Positions 1 through 12,777 of a stretch of DNA of 64,000 nt are shown here, piece by piece. Source of the stretch: Aquilaria yunnanensis. Taxonomy: Eukaryota; Streptophyta; Magnoliopsida; Malvales; Thymelaeaceae. The position numbers and the translations under genes were made by a program. Positions within the stretch are counted from its first letter, which is position 1. The number at the start of each line of letters is the position of its first letter. The stretch lies in NCBI GenBank assembly GCA_039654915.1, contig CM077596.1, positions 1 through 64,000 on the forward strand. Direction: 5' to 3'. The notes under the pieces are model-generated. The model had not been told where the DNA came from and searched no databases. It was given only the letters and a program-made list of their open reading frames with translations.

Positions 1-571
1 AAATTGGCAAATTTAAATCATTTGATTTTGTTGCAGGTTCTGGAGGAGGGGCGTTCCAAAGTTAGGAAATCCTTAACCCCATTGGCAACAAAGCTGGCAC
101 TGAGAAGGATACTGCCATACCCCTGCGAACATAAGTATACTCTTGTGATTCTAATGCCTCAAAGATTTACATGGCTGAGAAAAGGTTTGAGCTGGAATTC
201 CCCGGATAGAGATGCAAAGGTCAATTTTCTTTCAAGATGCTCCGTTTCTGGTTTACTTGCTTATTTCTGTTCTTTTTTTTTCTTTTTTCGTCCAAGCATA
301 TGGTACAGACTTGACAAAAGGTATTCATACAATTGGCGTATCAAATTCATCCCGAACAAGAAAAGGCGATGGCTATTTTCTGTGAAATTTCTGCAATGGC
401 TTATCTGTCATTACATAGTTATATTTTGCCATCCCTTCACATTCAAACTTGTAATAATGCCCGGTAGAAGATGTTGATTTCAAATTAAGTTCAGATTCCT
501 CTAGACTAGAGGCCTCATAGCAATTGCAATTGAACTGAGATAATAAGATGATTTCCCACCGGTGATTACAG

Positions 572-640
572 ATTGTAGCAGGCTTTGCTGGTCTGACAGC
601 TTTGGCGTTCTTTCTGTGGAGATCCTCAAGAAGAGTCTAG
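572..640 (+). CDS. 3'-terminal exon of an unidentified gene (hydrophobic tail)
   Basis: After a plausible acceptor (gattacag) an open stretch of 22 codons ends in TAG at 638-640. It encodes a hydrophobic segment (AGFAGLTALAFFLW) followed by a basic end (RSSRRV), the look of a C-terminal membrane anchor. Another acceptor (tttgttgcag, ending at 36) suggests a previous exon near 37-134, but I could not fix its frame. The gene body lies left of the window. I do not recognise the family, and the exon itself is tentative. Confidence 0.3.
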   Translation: MVAGFAGLTALAFFLWRSSRRV

Positions 641-2090
641 CCACCAGACATGCATGAAGTTTCCAGCCATAACAAAGATTGCTTTGTTTGTTTGTCTCTG
701 TTTCTTACCACATCAGCAGAACACCATCCGCCGACAGTTTCACATTTTGTATTTGGAAACCTACATATTGGTCTCTGTTACATGGATTCAGGAGAGGTGC
801 GAGTGTCGGGTGCGTGTGATAATATCATCTGACTCTTAAAGACTCTTGAACACCTACAGAAGTATCAGGTTTAAAGACCTGACAATATGGAAGTGGTCGA
901 CGTTGTGATTGGATCTGATGTGGTGGGATTTCGTCACCTACATAATTCAATTATATCAATAAATATAAGGGTAACAACAATATAACAGACTATTATTATA
1001 ATAACAAATGTAGTGTCCGAATCTAATAAATGTAATGCATATGTCATCGTAACAAATTATCATAATACCATATTTCTAAATTTAAACTACATTGTAAGTG
1101 AGTGTGCCCTTAATTGTTCATCTCAAAATTTATAGGTAATATAGTAATAATCCTATCACTGTGTTATTTATTCTTTTTATTTTTTGTATTGAAGTGTTGG
1201 AGCTGTTGAAAATGAAAGCATCTTTCCGAACAAAATCGGTGCTCACAGAAGTGTTTAGTTCTCTGATGTATTAAGAAGTTACAAGTTCGGAGATTTACCT
1301 TTTTTTTTTTTTCTAATAGAATTAAGACTCAGAGAATTTAATCATACAAGGTAACTATTGTCTACCCCATTGGAGTAGGAGCTGTAGTAATATTAAAAAA
1401 AAAATAATTACAACCGAAGCTTATCGCACGCTATCGTAAATAAATAAAATATTTTGACAATACGTTATATCTGTTTGATGTTTTGAATTTTGAACCAGAA
1501 TAATTGAACTCATAAATTGAAATAACATTTATTTTATGGTCATATCTTCCGTAAAATACATAAACCGTTTAATGCAAGCAAATTAATAAACTTAAGTGAA
1601 TATTTTAACTAGAGCTTCAGTGGATGTGCACTATAAAATCTTTTAATTTTTGATAAAAGTGAAAACATTCAAGTCCACAAATTCGACCTCGACACTAATA
1701 CTAATTCATATATATGTATACGTATGTGTGCGTGTTATTTTAATTAAGTTGACTTCGAGTTGTTGTTTATCTATCTTAGGTGATACATCCTCACAATAAA
1801 ATCATTAACTTTGAAATCATCACTTAGAAGGATTGGTTAAAGTACATCCTCACTCTTGGTTTTAGAAATCATAATTTCCCACTCATTCTTTAACACTGTC
1901 AAATACTAATTATCGGATGATTTGGATTTGTCAATAGATAATTACCCTAAGAGTTTGAACTAGTTTTCTTACAATTATTGTTAAAATTATTTTTTTCATG
2001 CTGTTGACTAATGTTGACCAAAGATGTTACTTGTTAGAGAATAAGAGAGAAAATATGCTTTTGGCGCAGGGGAGGTTCGGCTGAAGGCGA
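641..2090. other. AT-rich intergenic region, no gene seen
   Basis: Downstream flank of the left-edge gene and upstream flank of RPL31. It is AT-rich with homopolymer runs. I see no convincing coding exon, RNA gene or repeat structure; short open frames near 650-840 overlap one another and have no recognisable content. Confidence 0.6.
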
Positions 2091-2094
2091 TATT

Positions 2095-2308
2095 GGCCCA
2101 GAAGACGATAAAAAATGGAAATTAGGCTGGGCCGAAAAAGTCCCAGCAGTGACCCACCAGTTAAACGACACCGCTCAAGTGAGCTGTGCCAGTATCCAAA
2201 TTAGGGTTTCGTTTTCGCGCTGCATTTTACTAGCTGACCTGAGCCGAGCAGAACTGCGCCTGTGTCGTCTGTTTGCCCCTCTTCGCTGGCACATTCCCGC
2301 AAACCCTA
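2095..2308 (+). promoter_or_regulatory. RPL31 promoter: site II and telo-box motifs
   Basis: Site II-type elements GGCCCA (2095-2100) and TGGGCC (2128-2133) are followed by a reverse telo-box TAGGGTTT (2202-2209) and a forward telo-box AAACCCTA (2301-2308), which lies 144 bp before the RPL31 start codon. This combination is established for plant ribosomal-protein and translation genes (TCP and telo-box-binding factors, growth-linked expression). The motifs are read directly; their function here is inferred. Confidence 0.75.
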
Positions 2309-2451
2309 GAGAAGGTATCGGCTCCCGCTCCCTTCCTCACGCTCCCGATTTACGTTTCAGATTTGATTTCGGTTAACAGGAGCAGGAAGGGCTTTAAAGT
2401 GATAGTTGGGTGACTGAATGCAGGTAAGGAGTAGGCCGGGAGAGAGTGAAA

Positions 2452-3497
2452 ATGGTGGAGAAGACTAGGGTAAGAAAGGAAGAGGTGGTCACCAGAGAAT
2501 ACACCATCAACCTTCATAAGAGATTGCATGGCTGGTAATCTATCAACTCGTTTTCTCTGTTTTTCTCTTTTGAACACTTTATTTTTGGTTCTGGCTTTGG
2601 TTTTTCTCGTTAATTTTCTGTTCGATTGGAGGTATGTGTTGGTGATTCTGGTACGAGGGGTTTCAGTTGTTTCTGGTTTATGGTGATTTTAGCTTTTTAA
2701 ACTTTTTGCTGGTCTTGGTAGTGATGTGAGTTGGGTTTGTCAGTTTGGTTTTTGTTTTTCTTTTGAATAGCACTTCTGTGACTGATAATGGAGTGACTAA
2801 AATGTAAAGTTCTAAAAAGAATTGGCAAAAAGGAAACAGTCGACTATTCTAGATATTAGCACCTGTTACAACTGTTGAAGGAAATGGTAACAGATCATGG
2901 GAAATGCTGGGAGAGGTGATGATGCAGGTAGAGGAGTTTCAACTTTCAAGAAAAAATATATGCAGTTCTCCGTTCCTTTATTTTGGTTTTATAGGAACTC
3001 TTCAGAGTTTTGTTATGTACTCTAATGGCAGAGTAGTGATACTTGTCTAATTCTGCCACGATAATGATTTCGAATGTTCTGGTGGTTTGTAGTATTGCTG
3101 GCTATCAGATGCCATAGTGTTCTTGTTGAATGTGATGATCGCATACAGTATCCTCATTCTGACTTTGATTTGGGACTGATGGTTGTTTTTGTTGCTTTGC
3201 GTCGTTAATTGAACCAGCACCTTCAAGAAGAAAGCTCCTAAAGCCATAAAGGAGATCAGGAAGTTCGCTGAGAAAGCCATGGGAACAAAGGATGTGAGGG
3301 TGGATGTGAAGCTGAACAAGCACATCTGGAGCAGGGGTATCCGCAGCGTTCCAAGGAGGATCAGAGTTCGCATTGCTCGCAAGAGGAATGACGATGAGGA
3401 TGCTAAGGAGGAGCTCTACTCGCTTGTCACTGTTGCAGAGATCCCACCAGAAGGACTGACTGGGCTGGGCACCAAGGCCATTGAAGATGAGGAATGA
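2452..3497 (+). CDS. RPL31: 60S ribosomal protein L31 (eL31)
   Basis: Structural protein of the large cytosolic ribosomal subunit, near the peptide exit tunnel. Two coding exons, 2452-2534 and 3218-3497, joined inside the Cys codon of the HGC-TFKK junction, give 120 aa, the normal plant eL31 length. The N-terminus ([20 protein letters not shown]) and core ([20 protein letters not shown], then a basic [20 protein letters not shown] block) match eL31 along the whole protein, and the end is acidic (IEDEE). The start is the first ATG in frame with the conserved N-terminus. The 683-bp intron has GT-AG borders. Growth-type promoter motifs lie upstream. It appears intact and functional. Confidence 0.97.
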
Positions 3498-4490
3498 CTT
3501 CCATTTCTAGTTCGTGCAAATTAGTGAAGACAAACTTAGATGAGGTGTGTTGGGTTTCATGAGACAATACTATTTCGTAAGATTACATTGGCATCTTTCG
3601 TAACCCTGACGCTTTTTTTTATCAAAGGTGTTGCTACTTCTTCTGGTCACTTCTATCTTTTGGAGCTGTACTATTGTTGCATTTTTCTACATTTTCCTCC
3701 ATCTCAAAATAAGAAAGCAAGAAACAATTAAGAAAAAGAACTCACGATCTAACTTATTCCATAATTGGTCCCTCTAATTCTTTTATTTGGCTCCCCGCTT
3801 GATCGTCCGCGGTTGGTTGCCAAAATTAAAACGAATTGGTCCTAACAATTTGGGGAAGGGAAATAGTTCGGGAGGTAGAATATTGACATTGACTCTAGCT
3901 GAATCTCCCAATTCCCAAGCCTTGCCTTCTCCAATGCTTCTGCGTAACTGCGTTCACCTTATTGTCTCCATGCTGCGGCCATGCCGGTATAGGAACCCCG
4001 ACGCTAGCTGCTTCCATAACTGAGTTACACCCGCCAAAGCTACCACATCGGTCTTATGCAGTATGTTTTTTATTTATCAAATTGGTTATCAACTCAACAA
4101 CTTTGAAATAGTTCATTTTTTTAAAAAATATTTGAATTGATCATAAATTAATTTTGAACTCATAATTTTTTAAAATATTTTTCTCTAGAAATGTAATTAG
4201 TATGAAAAAATTTATATTTTTATTGATCAATTCGCAACAAAGTGCCGGCAGCATGCTATTGAGTACTTAAGATTCAAAATTGAAATTCTACATAATTTTT
4301 TTTAATTTTTTGTGAATCGTAACAATAGAATCAGACCAGAATCGTAATTGTAGGTGACTATCTCCGACAAACATTTGCATCTCTTTAAAATTCATAAAAC
4401 GGGCCGAATTCATTCGGAAATAACGAGCCCACTTGTCGCCTGGAAGCCCAATATCTGTCTCTAAACAGGCCGCCTCATTTACTTATAAGT
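3498..4490. other. Intergenic between RPL31 and RPS30
   Basis: RPL31 3' UTR followed by AT-rich sequence. Around 3780-4025 the composition is more gene-like and a frame is open, but I recognise no family; it could be a small gene relic. Nothing else is supported. Confidence 0.5.
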
Positions 4491-4495
4491 CCTTC

Positions 4496-4511
4496 AAAAC
4501 CCTAACCCTAG
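4496..4511 (+). promoter_or_regulatory. RPS30 double telo-box
   Basis: Two overlapping AAACCCTA/AACCCTAG motifs at 4497-4511, about 90 bp before the RPS30 start codon, with GGGCCG (about 4401) and AGCCCA (4445-4450) further up. This is typical of plant ribosomal-protein promoters and parallels the RPL31 arrangement. Confidence 0.75.
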
Positions 4512-4597
4512 AATTCCATCCCCTCCTCAGAGATCGAAGTTGAATCGAACGCAGAGATTTCAAGCAGCAGTGAGGAGCGCACTCTCGAGAATCAACC

Positions 4598-5250
<653 letters not shown>

Positions 5251-5985
5251 AGCTTGAAAAACTGAAGATCATAATGTAACTGAAGCAGGCTCTTTGGTCT
5301 TTCCGAGTTTATTATTTATGGTTTATGATACTGGTTTCCTTGGTTAGAGATAGTTCTTGAACTAGTTGAATCAACATGTCTTCACTCTCATAGGGCATTA
5401 TAATTTTGTTCCAAATGGTATTCTGCATGACTTTATCTGATAATCATCTCTGTTTTGAATGTATTGATGAGTGAAAACAGGATTATTATCACGGATAGTT
5501 GTTGCTAGTTGTTGCTGTTAATGTGAGACACTATTGCCAGATGAAGCGTAGTCTTAGGTTGATGCTGAATTGATCCTATGAATGTGGCGTTTTCTAGTGC
5601 TAGAAGTTCGGTATTGCCTGTGCAGCAGTTGCTCTGCAAATCAAAAGCAACCCAACCAGCCTGCATCTGCATATCAGGTCAATTTACCGATCAAGTTGTG
5701 TTAATAGTAGGCATCGTTAGCTGTAATTTCAGTTAGCTGGTTTTGTACTTCTCCTGTTAGATGTGCACACGATTAGCAGATGCTTAGAGGCGAAAGCAAC
5801 ATTTTATGTGTAAAGCGAGAATAATCTTAAGTCGTACCTGTCTGAGCGTGAAGTTTGCCAGGAAAGAAACTGAGAAATGCATGTATTACGCAAGGTGGAT
5901 GCATTCACTTTAGGAGGATGGTACAGATGGTAGGCCTAGTAGTGTTATATCATTATGAGAGACACTATAAACAATGAGGAGGTGA
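5251..5985. other. RPS30 3' flank, no further gene
   Basis: 3' UTR and flanking sequence of RPS30 up to the hydrolase relic. No open frame or structured RNA could be supported. Confidence 0.5.
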
Positions 5986-5989
5986 TACG

Positions 5990-6870
5990 AGCCTTGCAGT
6001 TGCATCATGGTTTTTCTCGTTCTATGATGTATGCTCTGGACGATTGAGTGATATGTACCTGGTGGCCAAGGGTGCACGTAACCCAGCGCCATATGGAAGT
6101 ACATGATCGTTGATTCTGGAGAAAGTTGAATATTCTGATTTGAGCTGCACGAGTCTCATCCTTCATCCCAACGAAAAAGAAGTGTCCTCCAATGGGCTCT
6201 CTGCTTCCATGGGCAGCCGCTGCTCTTTGGCACGTCCTCTGCTCCCAGTACCTCTGCAAGCAATATTGGTGAAAAATTGATGCAGCGCTTTGTTGGTTAG
6301 AGTCACAGGGTATGAGGGCTTACCGTTTGGATTGAAGGAGATGGTTGCATTTTATAACAGTTCAGAGTTGGTTTGATCGAATCATCCTGTTGTGGTTGTT
6401 CCTCAAGATGAGAGGAGATTTTGCAATTTAATTAGCAAAAAGGTAGGATATCTGGAAACATTCACTTTTCACAAGGATGACATTGTTACACTCTCTTGTC
6501 TTCACTAGTTGAGGCCAACAATCAAACAAAGTGATCATCATGTAGCAAGTCATGAAAATCTTTTCTAACTACAAGAAATCGTTCAATGTATAAGAGGATG
6601 AACACAAAGTGAAAGCTGATCCCGTAATAACTGAGAATCCAAAGGATCGGCTTCGCGTGAAACAAGATGTTGCAAACTGACGACTACATTTGAATCTGCA
6701 AGGATTGGATCTACCGCAAGTTGGGGAATGGCGGCATGCATGAGCACCTTTCCCAGTTCTTACAGCCTTAAAGCCACCACTTGCAGCTAAGTAAGATTGG
6801 GCCAGCTCAAGCACTTACAGTGCCAATGGGAGAGTCAGCAGCAACATGCTCCAAAGAGTGCACCTTCATT
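5990..6870 (-). pseudogene. Relic of an ILR1-like IAA-amino acid hydrolase
   Basis: Two blocks match the intact hydrolases further right. The first, about 5990-6355, corresponds to exon 5: the [15 protein letters not shown] stretch is still readable as HVLPYGAGLRAPLATRYI, but with stops and frame slips. The second, about 6630-6870, corresponds to exon 3: [10 protein letters not shown] and an AGPIL..ASGGF-like stretch, also with frame changes. Counterparts of exons 1, 2 and 4 are not seen. It lies on the same strand as the two functional copies, so it looks like a dead member of one tandem cluster, now separated from the others by about 10 kb of transposons. Confidence 0.85.
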
Positions 6871-7676
6871 ATGAAAAAGATTTGTTTGAGGAAGATCCCT
6901 GCTTCGCTCTCAACAGTACCTCAAGGACATTAGTCTTTACCTGTCGAAAGATATTCCAAATGAACCTAAAAAGTAACAAATCGATCGAGGCTTAAGAGAT
7001 TCTTCCTTGTCAGACATTGTTCTTGTATTCGAGGTACATGATTGTCCATTCAGAAATCGCTTAATTGTGCTTGGAAAGTTTATAAAACTATGTGCTTGTG
7101 TTACTTTCCATGAGTTGTGTTTTGCGATTATATTCACACCTAAGTCTTGTGATTTATTATAGTCATTTTTCCTGGTGGAAAACTAGGTGGGGGTATCTTG
7201 CTTTAACTAACCACATATTGAATCAACGATTATCGGGCATCGAATTCTACTCGGGACAAATTAAAGCAAGTCCCATCTTAGCTTTTGCTCTTCCTTTCTT
7301 AGTTCTTCAATCCCTTAATGATCTTCTGAACATGCGGCGGCTTTTGGACTCGCACAAATCTGATGATGAAATCCAACTTATTAACAGAACAATCTCTCAT
7401 GCTATGCATCAGTTTAGTGCCATATAATCCTTCCAAGAGGGGGGTAACTTCAAGATACAACAAAGTCAGCTATTTTTTGAGGTTGCCTTAAACCGATTCA
7501 CCACCGTTTATTTTGGTAACTTCCACAGTTCATAGCTACTGTTTGACCACCAAATCGCCGTTGGCGATTTTTATTTTCTCTTGTGGGGAATGATAGATCA
7601 ATCAAACTCCATCAATGATCATATGTACAAAACTTTTATTCTTCATCTATGTTTTTTCTTTTGGGTGAATAATAGT
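6871..7676. other. Intergenic, no gene recognised
   Basis: One 111-codon frame (7092-7427, +) has no recognisable content and no splice or family support. I treat the stretch as non-coding flank between the hydrolase relic and the solo LTR. Confidence 0.45.
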
Positions 7677-8879
7677 CATATTGTGGCAACGTGCGGGTCT
7701 TTTTCGGGAGTTGCCACCAATCGGTTTTTCTTAGGTCGATTGGATAACTAAAATATGGTCTGCGAAAGTTCGGGGATCGGGAGTACGGTTACGTTAAAAC
7801 AACTTTGTTAAAACGCCCAAAAATTGGCACCTTAGTTGATTTTAATTTTGTTTTGTTTTGCTTTTAAATAATTTTCAGTTAATTTTCAAAATTAGAAATT
7901 TTAACTGGATTAGTCGAAATGTGGATTTTTTTAAATTAATTATTTTGTATGAAATTTTATACTTCCGAACCATGGACTCTGCCGAGTCATTTGGACACGG
8001 AAGATTTTGATTCCGAACCATGGACTCTGCTGAGTCATTTGGATACGGAATTTGGTGAACTTTTAAATAATTTAATCCATATTGTAAATATGGATTTTTA
8101 TATTTGTATTTATTTAATTTATTTAGTAAAAAATTTTTTCCAAACCGTAGATCCTGCCGGATCATCCGGATATGGAAATTAATTTTTTTATAATTAATTA
8201 TTACATTCTTACTTATTATAGAATTAATTGTTAGTTTAATTACTAATTCGTAATTCTTTTTGTTTATGAAATTTTTAGATTTATTAATAATCTAAAAATT
8301 TTATTTATTTTCTTTTTTTTTCTTTCCTTTCTTTTCTTTTTTTTTTTATCTTTCCTTTCTTTTTTTTTTCTTGATTTTAGCTTTCCTTTCTTTTCTTTCT
8401 TTTCTTTTTCTTATCTTTCTTTTCTTTTTTTCTTTTTTTTTTATTGATTTTTCTTGTTTAATGAAGGATATTTATTATTTAAATAATTACTCAATTTATA
8501 AAAGAATTCAAAAGTAATTAATTTTTTAATAAGAAAGTTAATTAATTAATCTTGAGATTTATTTTATGTTTTAAAAAAATAAATTAATCAAGAAAGATTT
8601 ATATTTGTTCTTTTTTATTTAATAAAAGAAATTATTTAATCAAGATCTTTAATAAAGAAAGCAAAGAAAAATGTATATTTTAAAAATAAAAGAAAAGTCT
8701 TAATATTTTATTTGATAAAAGGTGAATCAAAAATCAACTATCCAATCAAAATTTTATTTATTTAATAAAGGAATACAAAAAATTTATATATATAAAATTT
8801 TTTTAATATTTTATTTGTTTTATTTTGTTTTGATAAAGGATTAACCAAAAGTAATTATTTAAATAAGAAAACCAAAACA

Positions 8880-9300
8880 TTTATATGTATATTTTAAATA
8901 AAAAAGAAAAGTCTTGATATTTATTTAATTTGTTTTGAATAAAAGATTAACTAAAAAGTAATTATTTTAATTAAAATTTTATGTATAAAAAAATTTATAT
9001 GTATATTTTAAAAATAAAAAAAAATCTTAATAAAGAATTAACCAAAAGTGATTATTTAAGAAAAGAAACTAAGAATTTTATGTATATAAAAGTCTTGATA
9101 TTTATTTGTTTTGTTTTTTATAGAAACTTAACCAAAAGTGATTATTTAAGAAAAGAAGCTAAAAATAAATTTTATGTATATTTTTAAACATAAAAGAAAA
9201 GTTTTGTTATTTATTTGTTTTATTTTTGATAAAAAATTTAACCAAAAGTGATTATTTAATGAAGAGACTAAAAATTTACATGTATATAAAAAATCTTGAT
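8880..9300. repeat. ~100-bp AT-rich tandem repeats inside the solo LTR
   Basis: Three to four diverged units built around aaccaaaagtgattattta, a run of A/G, and tcttgatatttatttgtttt. They are part of the sequence by which this LTR exceeds its relatives. Confidence 0.6.
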
Positions 9301-10239
9301 ATTTACATTTTATTCTTATATTCTTTTTGTTTGATGAAATATTTATTTTTTTTAAAAACTAATTTTAATTTATATCTCTGAAAATATATCTAATTAATAA
9401 GTCTAAAATATTTACGAGAAATTCAATTCTTTTATTTATTTATTTTTATTATTTTTGAAATCATTTGACTAAGATTTTTATAAAGGAAACAAAAAGTTAT
9501 ATTATTTTAAAAGAAATAAGTAAAATATTACTGAATAAAATATTAGCCCAAAAATTTTACTTTTTTTTTCTTTTTATTAATAAAGAAAACTAAAAAAAGT
9601 TATATTTTATTATTTTAAAAGAAATAAGTAAAATATTACTGAATAAAATTTAACCCAAAAATTTTACTCTTTTTATTAATAAAGAAAACTAAAAAGTTAT
9701 ATTTTATTATTTTAATAAATAATTAATATATTAGTCCAAAGTTTTTATTTTTAATAAAGAGAAATTTATTTAGATACTTTATTTAAAAATATTTCCAAGC
9801 CATGGATCCTGGCGGATCATTTGGTCATGGAGTTTTAATTTTTATTAAATTTTAATTATTTAATTTTAATTATAATTTTATTGGATTTTTCTTGAATTTT
9901 AAATTTTAAATATCATTATTTTTAAAAAAATGTTTAAAAAGAATTGATTTGTATATTTTTTAGAATTATTTAATCATGTTTGTTTATTAATTTTAACAAA
10001 AAGAATAAAAAGTTAACTTTTTGATATTTTTAAAGAAATAAAAAAACATGTATTCCAAAATATCAAAAGATAATTGGCTTTTAAATTTTTGTTAGCCTTA
10101 ATAATTAATTATAAAAGAATCTTCTTTTAGGTTTTATTTATTTATTTATGGGTGAAGGTGAATTAAATTAAATAAATTATATAAAGGAAAATTAATAATA
10201 ATAAAGTGGGGCTTTTTGGCCATCCACTTTAAAAATAAA

Positions 10240-10640
10240 TAATAATAAAGGTTAGCAAAGTTAATTAAATTAATTGTTAACAACAATAATAAAAGTTAGC
10301 TAAGTCAACAACAATAAAAGTTAACCAAATTAATTAATTGATTATAAATCAACAATAATAGAAGTTAGCCAAGTTAATTAAATTAATTATTAACAACAAT
10401 AATAAAAGTTAGTCAAGTTAATTAAATTAATTAATTAAAAACAATAATAAAAGTTAGTCAAGTTAATTAAATTGACAACAATAATAAAGGTTAGTTAAGT
10501 TAACAATAATAAAAGTTAGCCAAGTTAATTAAATTAATTATTAACAATAATAAAAGTTAGCCAAGTTAATTAAATTAATTAATAACAACAATAATAAAAG
10601 TTAGACAATTTAATTAATTATTAACAACAATGATAATAAA
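10240..10640. repeat. ~45-bp tandem repeats inside the solo LTR
   Basis: Roughly nine to eleven copies of a unit containing aaaagttagccaagttaatt followed by an AATTAATTA/AACAACAATAAT tract. Unit length varies through gain and loss of the trinucleotide tract. Confidence 0.75.
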
Positions 10641-11905
10641 GGTTAGTAAAAATTAGCAAGTTAGTTGTTAGTTGTTAATAACACAAAAAAGGTCAGTAAT
10701 AATAGACAAATAAAATATAAAAGAAAGTTAGTAGTTAATTCTGCAGAAATAAAAAAAGGTTAGTGACCAAATTGAAAGAAATTGAAAAAATGAATGAGCT
10801 GAAGGATGTTTTACCCTTTTAAAACTAAAATTTTGAATCCTGTTACGCAGATACGCGCGCGCACAGGGGGGAAGCTGTGGGCGGAGCTTGGCGACGCTAG
10901 CACGGCGGCAAGGGCGCTGGGCAGGGCAACGGCGGTAGGGCGGCGATGCGGCGGCGGCGTGACGGCAGCACGGCGATGCGGGACGATGGCCGGAAGACGG
11001 CAGCGTGACGGCGGAGGCAGTGGACGGCGCGAGGCGAGGAGAAAGGAGGAGGAAAAAAAGAAAAAGGACGGCGGCGGCGGTGGACGACGACGGCGCGGGA
11101 CGGCCGGGGCGACGGCAGGGAAGTGACGGCGACGGCGGGGCGTGGGCTGGCGGTGGCGGGACGGCGACGGAGGAAGGAAGCAGAAGAGAGAGAGAGAGAA
11201 CGCATGAGAGGAGAGAGAGAGAGAGCAAACGGGAACAGGGGCTAAAACGAAGAGAAAGAGAAGTTCTTAGGCTTCTGGGAAGAGAGAAAGAGGTCAGGGA
11301 CTGTGGCTATAATTTTTCCCCTTTTTTTAAAACGGAGCTCTAGATTTTTTTTCTATTTTTTTCTGTGTTCAGCACAAAATTTTGGGGGCTATTTATAGAG
11401 AAAGTTTGGCTGAACTGTTGACGGATAAATTAATAAAAAATTTCAAACTTATCTTTTAAATTAGTAAAATGACAATTTCAGTCCTTTACGTCTCTCAGCC
11501 TCTGGATGAGTTCCTGAAGCTTCTGATTTTGACAATTCTGTCATTTTCTGTCAATTTGGGCCAGAAACGTCGGCAGGCCCAAAATTTTATGTGACAAACT
11601 ACCAAATGCTCCTGGAACTTTCATAATTTGTCAATTTTTCCCGAAACTTCTTAATGTTGTCATTTTTACCTCAAACTTTTAAATTTTGCCATTTTTTTTT
11701 TGGAGTTTTCTTTTTTTCTTTCAAATACACACATATATTATTTTAAATCAAATCTTCACAAAACAAAAATGTATTTGAAACTAAAAATTTTTTAGTAATA
11801 ATAATAAAAATAATAATAATAATACATTTTTTAATTAATTTTTTTTATTTAATTTTTTTTTAAAATTATTTTAATGGCCGGACGAAATTGGGTGTCAACA
11901 CATAT

Positions 11906-12777
11906 CATTTAGAAATTAAAAAAAAAGTGCTTCAGCCAAAGGCCCAAAACCCTTATTACCGTTTATTTTTATTTTTTTTATTTTTTGAATCTTGAACCAA
12001 TTATAGGAAAGCTTTAAGTTACATGAAAACATTCTAAAAGCGGTAGAGTGAGGGTGAAAGTGAAAAAATATCTTTTTTAAAAATTTAAATAAGTAAAAAT
12101 ATTGTAAAAATTAAAGTGGAACATGCAGTTGAGATTGAGAGTGAGAGCATGAAAGCGGAAGCAACAATCCAGAACAGAAGGATTATGTGACTTAAGGAAA
12201 GCTATATGAGATCCTATTTATTACCCAAAAAATAATTATTATGAATTTTTTTTTATCTACTCTGAAAAATGAAATATTAGTGTACAATGCTGCTTTTTTA
12301 CAATAATGTTTTAGAATTTGTTTTTTGGGCTTCTTAAGTATAGGATTTTTAAAGGATATATGAGTTGAACAATTAATTATAGCAAAGAGATTTGGGAAAA
12401 AAATAATTAACGAAAAAAATAAATAGATAATAAGGCCCAAAATACCAAATTTAGCATCCAAAACTTGTCAAAACTGTCAATTTTCCATCAATGTTTTCAT
12501 CAGACTAAATTTCACACTGAACTTTTTCTTGAGCACAAAATTGTCACCAACATAAAAAAAGGTAGACAAATTTGACACTTGTCCGTTCTGCAAATCAATC
12601 CTATCTCGCCACCATCCGTGGAAGATATGATCTTCCACCACCGACTCCAATTTTTCACAAGACTGTGTCATTTCTCTCATATTTTGTTCCTTTTCTATTG
12701 ACTACTATGGCTTTTATTTAGCATGTAAGAGTAAAAAACTCATTGTTTTTAAGCTCTGTGTCAAAGGAGTGGCCTAG
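11906..12777. other. Intergenic between transposons, nothing recognised
   Basis: AT-rich sequence between two mobile elements. Short frames on the - strand (12192-12680) are lysine/phenylalanine-rich and show no family features. Confidence 0.5.

Larger units (their letters stand above)
7682..11900 (-). mobile_element. Solo LTR (4.2 kb) of a Tat-like Ty3/gypsy family
   Basis: Starts TGTGGCAACGTG and ends GGGTGTCAACA. It is flanked by a perfect 5-bp duplication CATAT at 7677-7681 and 11901-11905, so it is one LTR left after recombination of a full element. Both ends and several interior blocks match the LTRs of the complete element at 29957-45089: the GGTCGATTGG region, the CCATGGA stem-loop modules, a GC-rich block at 10850-11230 and a GA-rich block after it. 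Orientation is set by that element's primer-binding site. It is about 1.7 kb longer than the other LTRs, mainly through AT-rich tandem repeats at 8880-9300 and 10240-10640. There is no coding content; long frames across 10728-11343 are compositional. Confidence 0.9.

Noticed and set aside
3131..3180. GTGATGA and CTGA boxes in the RPL31 intron, suggestive of a C/D snoRNA
   Set aside because: No terminal stem and no plausible guide arrangement; such boxes occur by chance.
10728..11343. Long overlapping frames on both strands rich in Arg, Ala, Pro and Gly
   Set aside because: They lie in the GC-rich block of the solo LTR and exist on both strands in several frames; composition explains them.
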